Positions 56,480-64,000 of a stretch of DNA of 64,000 bases are shown here, piece after piece (position 1 is the stretch's first letter; each line of letters starts with the position of its first letter). Where the stretch lies: the NCBI GenBank assembly GCA_001599915.1, contig BCIG01000018.1, positions 310,001-374,000 of the forward strand, written 5' to 3'. The position numbers were made by a program, and so were the translations under genes. The notes under the pieces were generated by a model that was not told where the DNA came from, did no database searches, and saw nothing but the letters and a program-made list of their open reading frames with translations. The DNA comes from Symbiotaphrina buchneri (Eukaryota > Ascomycota > Symbiotaphrinales > Symbiotaphrinaceae).

Positions 56480-57361
56480 TCATTCAAGGACGACCGCGAA
56501 GTTGTTCCTCGATTTCCCCGGGTGCAATTCCACCTTCGGGAACGCCATCATTTGGTGTAGCTGTTCGACCGGTTGATACTTCCAGAGATAATATACGAGC
56601 TTGGCGGACAGTTTGTGTCTCAACATAACGTACCCCAGGCTTTGCATAATCTCGGAAAGGTGTTGTTGCGTTAGGTACCGCGAATTCGTTACACATGGAG
56701 CCGGAAGCACGAGGAACAAAGCTGGAAAGAATCCTGCAGAACCATCAGGCCCAGTTGAGGGCCGCAAGAATTGTAGGGTCCGCTTGAGCATCTCTCCTCG
56801 GCCGCGCATGTTGGGAACATAGTTGAGAACCAAAGAGAGACTGATGATATCAAACTTTTCGGCGTCATCGAGGGGAAGTGGACGCTGCATGAAATCTTGT
56901 TCGAGGATACCCTTCTCTTGGGCATGGAGATCAATATGGGTAACATCGAAAAGAGCAGAACGAGAGCATGCGTTGTTCGTGGTAAGAGCGCCCACTTCTA
57001 ACAAGCGCAGTGACGGGATGTCCGGATTTCTAGAGTGAGCACCACGGCTGTTGGAAAGCGGCTTCAACCATTCCATCAACTGCTTGGACGAATCTCCACC
57101 ACGTTCCGACGACTGGCCGATCCTACTAGCTCGCTGATACTTTTCAAGACCGCCCAGTTCTTCGATCTGCCTTTTTAGTGCTTCTGCGCGCTTAGAGTCA
57201 CCTGCTTCCAGTGCTTGAGCCTGCCTTTTGACGAGTTGATGGTGCATGCGGATGAGGGTGCGTGTGGCTTTGGAGGACACGCTAGGCTGAGGATGGGTGA
57301 AAGTCTTCGGCCGGCCATGGGAGATGGAGTGTAATCTCTTATCCTTCTTCCTACCTGCCAT
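56480..57361 (-). CDS. bmt2: 25S rRNA adenine-N1 methyltransferase Bmt2
   Basis: Nucleolar SAM-dependent enzyme that makes m1A in helix 65 of 25S rRNA (yeast A2142). An intronless frame of 293 aa from MAGRKKDKRLHSISHGRPKT. A basic N-terminus and helical linker (RMHHQLVKRQAQALEAGDSK) precede the Rossmann fold: LRLLEVGALTTNNACSRS (SAM-binding loop), THIDLHAQEKGILEQDFMQR, KFDIISLSLVLNYVPNMRGR, and FFPALFLVLPAPCVTNSRYL. An upstream in-frame ATG at 57517 would add 52 residues; the internal ATG matches the family's MxxxKK-type start, so I chose it. It is divergent from rpl25. Confidence 0.9.
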   Translation of the reverse strand: MAGRKKDKRLHSISHGRPKTFTHPQPSVSSKATRTLIRMHHQLVKRQAQALEAGDSKRAEALKRQIEELGGLEKYQRASRIGQSSERGGDSSKQLMEWLKPLSNSRGAHSRNPDIPSLRLLEVGALTTNNACSRSALFDVTHIDLHAQEKGILEQDFMQRPLPLDDAEKFDIISLSLVLNYVPNMRGRGEMLKRTLQFLRPSTGPDGSAGFFPALFLVLPAPCVTNSRYLTQQHLSEIMQSLGYVMLRHKLSAKLVYYLWKYQPVEQLHQMMAFPKVELHPGKSRNNFAVVLE

Positions 57362-57763
57362 CGCTCTCCCGCAGCTGTTTATCGCATCACTGCAAGACCG
57401 GCACCGCACGCCTTGGGTAGGGGCGGGCAAAGGAAACGATGGCAGCCTCGTGCGATGGATACTGGCGAGCTGGCGAGCTGGTATCGTAGGTCGCGATGTG
57501 AGAGGTACAAGGTACAAACAAGGTACTGTACAAATACCTTAAATAATGCGAATGCCCGCAAGGCTGATGGGCGGGCCCACCACAGACGGCTTGGCACAAT
57601 CTCATTGAAGCTAGCCTCGAGAGGGGATGGCTCTTCCCAGGCGCCCAGACCAACACTGCATGTTAGGGTTGGGCCCTCCCACAACCGAGAAATTGCAACA
57701 CCCCGTCTATACCGGGTCTTGTTGAGAGAGACGTAGGCACGACTCAACCAAGCACCTTCAGCA
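57362..57763. promoter_or_regulatory. Bidirectional promoter bmt2 / rpl25 with telobox
   Basis: 402 bp between the two start codons. TTAGGGTT at 57662-57669 is a telobox (AACCCTAA on the other strand), 95 bp upstream of rpl25. Telobox sites bound by Tbf1-like factors are known in promoters of ribosomal protein genes in several fungi and plants. A GGTACAAGGTACAAACAAGG run at about 57504-57525 belongs to the dispersed GTAC motifs. Confidence 0.5.
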
Positions 57764-58577
57764 ATGGCGCCCAAAGCAGACAACAAGCAAGGTATGAGAC
57801 ATTTCTCTCTCTCTCATGTTCATGTCGAGAGCCTACACCACAGAAGTTTTCAGAAAAGGGTCCGTTGGCTGCGGAAGCTCCGAGTAGACCGACCGCTCTG
57901 ATAATCATCCTGAAGCCATTTTCTGGAAGGAGCTTCTATGGTTGACGTCAGAGGAGGGCGTCAAAATCTCGACTGCATAGTGTTATGGCCTGATATGGAC
58001 GTTTGAGACTGACTATTGGACTATAGGCGCAAAGCCGAAGCCATCCAAGAAGGCCAACCAGGCTGCGAAGGCGACTCTCAAAGGAGTGAGCCTGTTCCCT
58101 CCCTTTCATGGCCTTCAGTCCAGCTCACAACCTGTCAGGTCCACTCGCAGAAGGTCCGCAAGGTCCGTTTGTCGACAACTTTCCACCGCCCAAAGACGCT
58201 TCAGCTCTCCCGGTCGCCGAAGTACCCCCGCAAGTCGATTCCTCATGAGCCCCGTCTGGACCGTCACAAGGTGATCGTTCACCCTCTCAACACCGAGAGC
58301 GCGATGAAGAAAATCGAGGAGAACAACACGCTGGTGTTCATCGTGGATGTGAAGGCGAACAAGCGTCAAATCAAGGATGCGCTGAAGAAGCTCTACGATG
58401 TGGATACCGTCAAGATCAACACCCTGATCCGGTACGTGGACGGCCTGGGTGGGAGATATCTAAAGCTGGATGTACTGACGCTGCAACAGGCCCGATGGAA
58501 CGAAGAAGGCGTTTGCGCGGTTAACCCCTGATGTGGATGCTCTGGACATTGCCGCGACAAAGCTCGCGATTGTGTAG
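57764..58577 (+). CDS. rpl25: 60S ribosomal protein L25 (uL23)
   Basis: Large-subunit protein at the exit tunnel; docks SRP, NAC and other nascent-chain factors. Exons 57764-57791, 58027-58085, 58139-58431 and 58490-58577 give 155 aa. A Lys/Ala-rich N-terminal tail ([29 protein letters not shown]) is followed by [40 protein letters not shown] and the globular domain [22 protein letters not shown], ending [15 protein letters not shown]. The first intron (235 bp) follows a 28-nt coding exon, a common pattern in fungal ribosomal protein genes. Confidence 0.97.
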
Positions 58578-58768
58578 ACTGGGGCATTTGTGCATCGTTG
58601 GGTTTGCGGGAGTGCAGGTTTACTGGCCATAGCTTGAATGAAGAGTCATGCCATACAAAATTCCCTTGTCGATTCACCGGCAAGCCGAGAATCTTACGAG
58701 TGACAAGTATGATTTGCAGCCATCTTTTGGGGGGAACTCGATCGTGCATATGTTACAATGTCCGCTCT

Positions 58769-59507
58769 TCAGAACAGAACGCCCTTTGTACTGGGTATAT
58801 CACCCTCTCTCCCAGCGACTTTTGAGGTTGCCATACGCGTGGCCACTGCCAATGCCTTGAACGCACTCTCGGCCCTGTGGTGATCATTCTCTCCCCGTAT
58901 GCAATCCACGTGCAGAGTCACGCCGGCGGCCTGTGCAAAGCTCTGTAAGCAATGCGGCAGCATCTCCGTGCTGAGGTCGCCTATGAACTCCCGCCTGAGA
59001 CCCAGATCTATGACGGAGTAAGGACGATTTGACAGGTCGATGACCGCCCTTGACAGGGCTTCATCGAGAGGCGCGTAGGCGAAGCCGAACCGTGCCAGCC
59101 CTGCGGTGGTGCCCAAAGCCTGCTTGAACGCCGCGCCGAGCGCAATGCAGCTGTCTTCGGCCGTATGGTGGTCGTCGACTTGCAGCCATCCAGGTTAGCA
59201 TATCCCGTAAAGGTCTGGGGCCGGGCAAATGCCTACTGTGTAGGTCACCCTTGACCCTCATCCACAGGGACCAGCCCGCATGCTTGGCGAGCGCATGCAG
59301 CATGTGATCTAGGAAGCCAATGCCTGTGTCGACGTCGATGTGCTGAGCCGTAGATGACTGCGTCGCATGGCCCTCGGCGCCGCCCTCAGCGCTGGGGATA
59401 TCGGAGAGGGCGCCTCCGTCGACGCTTAGCGACAGATGGATCTTCGTCTCGTTCGTGTCCCTCTTGACGGTCGCCTTCCGTAGACGCGGTTCCGATGCGT
59501 CTCCCAT
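58769..59507 (-). CDS. his3: Imidazoleglycerol-phosphate dehydratase (His3)
   Basis: Histidine-pathway enzyme removing water from imidazoleglycerol phosphate, Mn2+ dependent. Exons 59237-59507 and 58769-59178 give 226 aa. The two metal-binding repeats are clear: [16 protein letters not shown] with [15 protein letters not shown], then [17 protein letters not shown]. Also present are [20 protein letters not shown] and [20 protein letters not shown]. The ending [12 protein letters not shown] is the family C-terminus. The intron (58 bp) falls inside GDLH-IDDHH. It is convergent with rpl25 (191 bp) and divergent from the RCF3-like gene. Confidence 0.97.
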
Positions 59508-59890
59508 AGCGGCGGTGGTGGTGGTGGTGATGGCGACAACGGCGCAGCTATTCAAGCTTGTGAAGTGAGCCAGGGACTTGTTCGTAAAATATTCGACCCT
59601 CTGAGCGGCAGCCTTTTGGGGGCAGGGGTCTGGATTCCCACATTTGGGTGGTCGGAGAAATGTTTCGCCGGATTTACCTTCGGAATGTATCAGCCTGTCA
59701 CGCAAGTCTGAGCTCCTTTTACAAGATCCAGCAGTTTCGTACGGCGTACAGGGTTCCAACGGGTTTCGCAGAGGAGTGGACGTCATACTATTCGGGCAAA
59801 TGTGAACTCGTGTCTCTCAGTTCCACCGTCTGGAAGAAATCTTGCACGGCGTCTCGTCAGGCTCCTGGCTGCTCCTGCAATTCAACCACG
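59508..59890. promoter_or_regulatory. Divergent promoter his3 / RCF3-like
   Basis: 383-bp shared 5' region. I looked for the Gcn4/CpcA site TGACTC and did not see a perfect copy. A GCGGTGGTGGTGGTGG run at 59512-59527 lies just upstream of his3. Confidence 0.4.
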
Positions 59891-60299
59891 ATGGGTCAAC
59901 ACGGCAACCCCGCAAAGGCGGAGGAGGCGGAGCAGGCGCATCGCGAAGCGCTTCGAGGTGCGGTAAGCGGTGGTGCAAAGGTCAGTTGCGATGCCTTACT
60001 TACCGTACCCCCTCGTTCTCTTGTTTGCCCTTTCTTCTGGGAGACTGACTGACGCTACCCTATGAGAATTGCAGTGGGGCCTCTATATGATTGCCTTCTC
60101 GGCAGCTGCCCATCTCTTCTCGCCCATCTACCGCAATCTCACCGTTGGTTTCAAAGTTTACATTTTCATGTCGGGCATAACAATCGGGTCTATGGTTGAG
60201 GCGGATCATCGGTTGAGGGACTACGAGAAGCGAGTGAGACAGAAGAAGCGCTTGATGCTCGAGGCGAGGCAACGCTGGGAAGAGGAGCAGGACAGTTGA
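59891..60299 (+). CDS. Rcf3-like small membrane protein
   Basis: Exons 59891-59962 and 60075-60299 give 98 aa. The N-terminus (MGQHGNPAKAEEAEQAHREA) is hydrophilic; then WGLYMIAFSAAAHLFSPIYR and VGFKVYIFMSGITIGSMVEA form two hydrophobic segments separated by YRNLT. The charged helix RLRDYEKRVRQKKRLMLEAR ends the protein. Yeast Rcf3, a mitochondrial respiratory-chain-associated HIG-like protein, shares the pattern FSSVYRN..VRVFYHCSWISMG..ADK. The assignment rests on that remembered resemblance, so it is moderate. Confidence 0.75.
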
Positions 60300-61009
60300 G
60301 GGTTGCAATTGGTGTTGCCCTGTTCATCCCCTCAATGGGGGCTGAGAGGATACCGGTTCAATTCTAAAATGATGATTATCACACCGGAGGCGGCCTTTCA
60401 TCCAGGGTTACTCAAGCCAAGATGCTCCGCCGTGATCTCGAGCAATGCGGCCTGTTACTGGAAAGATACCGAATATATTCACAGAGGTCGATCAGCCTAT
60501 CGTGATGAGGACAAGGGTCATGTTGATGGCCAATAGGAACAACTTCCTTCATTAGCCTTCCATTGTTATCTTCTGATCTCTAAGGCCTGAGCGACCATGA
60601 CAGGCAAACCGCAAAGATATCGACAACAAAGACAAAGTCTTGTAGACCACCACCGAGACCGAATCTCTTGTATATGATCGCGAATCCTGGAACCAACAAT
60701 CGACGTTGGTAGCCAACCAAGCTTGTTGTGCGCCAGGCGAAGGCCCACTATAGGAACATAGCGAGTACAACAGGTACAAGCAAGCCTTCACCCTTATCCC
60801 ATCACGCACGAAGCGCCAAATATTGTTCTTCCGCGTGCCAGCCCCAACAAATTATTAAAGTCATTACAACAAAGTAGGAACAAAGAAGTCAACAGGGACG
60901 GAAGCATGTAATGTCACATGGTTTGCCATAACACCAAATGCGCCGAAATATGGGACAGCGTGCCACTGCTGCCTAGTCTTGGGGCCACCAGAGCTCTTGC
61001 GGCTGCCGT
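60300..61009. other. Convergent intergenic spacer
   Basis: 710 bp between convergent stops; no coding or repeat structure recognised. Confidence 0.4.
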
Positions 61010-62166
61010 CTATACCTCCAGCCGTGTAGAGTCCTTGCGGCCAACGGGCCGAAGGGTGCGTAGTTCGAATCTGCCTTTAGATTGGCCCTTGCGGGCTCCG
61101 AGGAGCGCAATCCGTCCGTATACCCACCAAAGACAGATACCCACGACTCCTGCCAGCACGAAGCCCATTGCGGTGAGAAGCATCCAATTGCGGCCCATCT
61201 GTTCGGACGTTAGTAACTGTGCGGTCGAAATTTTGTCCCTCACGATAACATACCCAAAATATAAGCTGCGCATCCTTGCCATGCCAACTACTGCCACGAT
61301 AATGACTGAAGAAACTCCACGCATGCTTGTTGAACATGTCTGGCATGAGGATCCTGACGCGAGCCTCCTCTGGGACGCCCCACCTGATATATTCCTTCCA
61401 GATGACGCTCAGAAACAACGGCCCCGTAGAGTACATGACGGTAATGTAGGGGATCTGCCAGTTACGATCGTAACTTTGCAGAGAGTCGATTACCCTCAGG
61501 AAGAAGGGATGTTGGGGGACGGAGCCCATGGCATCATTCGATATGCCTGTGGGCACAGTGCGGCGGAGCCAAGCAGGATAGGAGAGTAATGGGTCCAAGC
61601 GGCGGTTGCATCCCTATTTCACATCAAATCAGCAAGAGCAAGAATGTGGGGAGTAGATGGCTTGACTGACGTCGTCCAGGTCTATGTACACTCCTCCGAA
61701 ATGGGCAAGAATGAAGTAGCGGATTGCGTCTGCCCGTTGGATTGGCTGCTGATAGTTGTCAAAGGTTTCAAGGAACCAAGGATATTCCATAGCGATGAAG
61801 TCCCTGGATTTCGCATCCGTCCAAAGCTATCAAGGTGGTTTAGTCCATGTACTCCGCAAAATTCGAGCCATTGACACGTCATCTCACCTTGTACTCGTAG
61901 TCCTGATGGAGTTGAAGACATGTCTGCCGCGCCTCCTCCCAATGAGCTGGGATTGACTCGTTCACGTACGTCTGATGGATAATTTTCGGTATGATCTGTG
62001 TCCGGTTGTCGATCAAGTCGGAGTTTGGTGCAGGGATCTCGGCCCGGTGTATCGCATCGGCTGATCCATCCTCGAAGAGCAAGCAGAGGAGGGTGAAGAC
62101 GCTGCGTACGAGGAACGCCACAAAAAGCAGATTAATAACGAGGAATATGACAAGCCCCCGTCGCAT
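61010..62166 (-). CDS. sur1: MIPC synthase catalytic subunit (Sur1/Csh1, GT32)
   Basis: Golgi mannosyltransferase that converts inositol phosphorylceramide to MIPC using GDP-mannose. Exons 61888-62166, 61671-61826, 61254-61613 and 61010-61198 give 327 aa. The N-terminal signal anchor (GLVIFLVINLLFVAFLVRSV) is followed by the GT32 fold: IIPKIIHQTYVNESIPAHW, LWTDAKSRDFIAMEYPWFL, and AIRYFILAHFGGVYIDLDDG with the D-x-D metal motif (DLD). VPTGISNDAMGSVPQHPFF follows. A C-terminal membrane helix (LLTAMGFVLAGVVGICLWWV) and a basic tail complete it. The OCH1-type domain and two-anchor layout match Sur1/Csg1 rather than Och1. The gmtA transporter in this window would supply its donor. Confidence 0.92.
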
Positions 62167-64000
62167 ATTGAAGAGAGGCTTGTAATCAATACAGGCTTGA
62201 AAGAGTGACAGGAATTTTAATTGGTGATCGCAGACTGAGGAGTGACCGCGAACGAGGGGAGAAGGCCCCTGAAGGACGGACGTGCTACCGGCAATTGCGC
62301 GCCAGCATGGACCTCGCGATGCTTAATTGATGCTGGGAAGATTGGAAGGAATGTGTCGCTATGCAGCTGCTCTCAGCTTGGCTCTCTTTCGATGTGCTGT
62401 CTTCGCAGAGCGCCTGTGAGAGTTGGAGTTGAATTGTAGTCGTGACCACCGTTAGACGGAGCAGAATTGGAAGTCCTGGCACTTGTTCGTCGTCGCTTTT
62501 TGGGTTGGGAGGGTGGTCGTGGGGCGAGAAGGGGGCGCCGTCGTCTGAAGAAGAAAATGGGTGTGCGCGATGGCCAAGAACCAGACCCTTTGGTGAGCGA
62601 CCGGGGGTGACGGTGGCCTAGATGTGGAGACCAGGTTAATTAAAGGCACTTTCCTACCTAAGGTAGGCCAAGGGTACGAATTAATGGCTAAAGGTAAGAT
62701 CTTACCACGCAGGCAGGGTCAGGTGGGTACGGTACTTGGAGCAGGACCGAGCAACGGGGAAATTATCCTTCTGTGCTTCGTGCACCGCCCGCGAGTAATA
62801 CCTTATATCTTCATACCTCAAGATACCGTACGAAATGGTGGTACCAGTATCGCGGATGACTGGTAAAACGGCACAATAAGTTCCTCACCCCAGGTACCTA
62901 AGTTAGGTACCTCGAGTACAGCTCCAGGAGGTAAATATATGAATTCTCTGCGCAAGTAGCCCGTAGAAGAAGCAGTGTGCGAGCATCATGTGAGATCTCA
63001 CTTGCGTCTCCTCTGTCCACCTAGGTCTGGCAGGTGACAAGAGTCTTCCAGCAACTACCAAACAAGAAGGTACCTGAACAATCATATCATAGGTACCTTA
63101 CCTTATCTTACCCTAACATAGGGGAGGTACCTGTATTCATTTACGCTTGTTACCAAAGGCCACGACGCCTCCTAATCCCAAGACAGCAAGCGTAGCGAGC
63201 GATGTCCTGGCACGGATCTGGTGGCTGTGCTTGCTCACTTCCCAATCAAGGCAGATACCGGTATTTGCATCTAAGGTGCCTACCTTAAGGTAAGGCAACT
63301 CAAGATTCTCAACCGCATCTGCTCGTCCGAGGCACAATCCCGCTCTTTAGCACGAGCCAATCACACTCACTCACTGACAGTCAAGCGGGCCGAGGCCATC
63401 ACGGCGTGCATATATTCGTACGTACTCGCGGACATTGTTCGTCCGAGTACAACAAACATTTCTGCCTGAAATTCAGGATAGGTTTCCGATAGGAAAGGGG
63501 CTGCACGGCGAATCATAACCTCCGACTGTCCGCGAGCCCTACTCTGCTTGGCTGGGTTGTAGTCAGACTCCCCGTGCCTTACAATGTTATCTGTTATCCT
63601 TTTCACATATCAGAAGGTGGAGATCTACAGACGATCCGCCGGTGCAAATGAATATTGCCTGATGTTGACCCCACTCTGCCGAAATGCGGCTCCAGGTCAT
63701 GAACCCCGGACCGGACCCTCCCCCGCTCTAGAACACCCCTGCCCCACGTGCCAACGCCAAGATGATGCAGCGCAATGGCAATGCAAATGCAAATGCTATG
63801 CAATCCGAGCCGACCATTCCAGATGACCCTTCCGCTCCATGTCTCACTGATCCCCAAAAGACGAGAGACGCCAAAAGATAACGTACCGAGGCCAACCAAA
63901 ACTCCCCAAGCATACCCCTACAGCCCCCCTACAGCTCAAACTGCTTGCTGACTGAAAGACCCGATGCATCCTCAAATGTATCACCGGTCAGGCCGAGCTT
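62167..64000. other. sur1 upstream region and window end; no certain gene
   Basis: 1.8 kb. Clusters of GGTACC-type palindromes lie at about 62655-62670, 62891-62913 and 63069-63130. A minus-strand frame at 63367-63606 (RRAAPFLSETYPEFQAEMFV) looks somewhat protein-like but is unassigned. A plus-strand ATG at 63964 (MHPQMYHRSGRA) could start a gene running off the right edge. ATGCAA short repeats lie at about 63780-63800. Confidence 0.35.

Noticed and set aside
63603-63899. 98-codon minus-strand frame near the right edge
   Set aside because: Composition-driven (Gly/Arg/His) with no family-like segment.

Overview
This window is a gene-dense stretch of nuclear DNA from a filamentous ascomycete (Pezizomycotina), most likely a eurotiomycete. 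The evidence is: short introns (about 45-160 bp) with GT..AG ends and CTAAC/CTGAC-like branch sites in almost every gene; an actin gene split by five introns with tiny 5' exons; an MMM1 N-terminus and linker resembling those of Onygenales/Eurotiales; compact intergenic spaces; and an intron-bearing nuclear tRNA-Gly. I found no bacterial, viral or phage features and no coding remains of mobile elements. Exon structures were worked out by hand from splice signals, reading frame and remembered family sequences. In each accepted model the exon lengths sum to a multiple of three.

Layout, left to right. 1-10.3 kb: actin (-, 3' end off the window), FES1 Hsp70 exchange factor (+), a VPS68/TMEM50 protein (-), an unrecognised small protein (+), VPS45 (-) and an ALE1-type MBOAT lysophospholipid acyltransferase (+). 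11.2-19.9 kb: a Ser-rich, membrane-anchored unknown (-), RCE1 CAAX protease (+), an RFC clamp-loader subunit (-) and a GPI-type aspartic protease (-). 19.9-22.1 kb is gene-poor and ends in tRNA-Gly(CCC). 22.5-33.7 kb: GET4 (+), an unrecognised basic protein (-), RAI1/DXO (+), MMM1 of ERMES (-), a possible small membrane peptide (+), a VRG4-type GDP-mannose transporter (-), a phosducin-like protein (+), a PAR32-like protein (-) and acireductone dioxygenase (+). 34-45 kb: an SDR oxidoreductase (+), SMI1/KNR4 (-), a repeat-rich 2 kb gap containing a 57-bp pure G run, a CorA/MNR2 Mg2+ transporter (-), SPC1 (+) and RBX1 (-). 45.7-62.2 kb: an EDC1/PNRC-type decapping activator (+), HTD2 dehydratase (-), prephenate dehydratase (-), eRF1 (-), AVT1 amino-acid transporter (+), BMT2 rRNA methyltransferase (-), RPL25/uL23 (+), HIS3 (-), an RCF3-like protein (+) and a SUR1/CSH1 MIPC synthase (-). 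The last 1.8 kb holds no certain gene.

The genes are ordinary housekeeping genes rather than a cluster for one pathway. Several share themes: the secretory/endolysosomal system (VPS45, VPS68, GET4, SPC1, GDP-mannose transporter, MIPC synthase, AVT1, GPI protease, RCE1), mRNA and translation (RAI1, EDC1-like, eRF1, RPL25, BMT2) and amino-acid metabolism (PHA2, HIS3, acireductone dioxygenase). RPL25 and BMT2 share a 402-bp divergent promoter carrying a telobox.

The most unusual signals are non-coding: a dispersed family of short palindromes built on GGTACC and on GTACGAAGTAC, packed into gene-free gaps; long C tracts upstream of KNR4 and SPC1; an 8-bp tandem repeat in the RCE1 leader; and several microexons (5, 7, 8, 11, 14 and 16 nt). 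I saw nothing that amounts to a convincing new multi-gene system.
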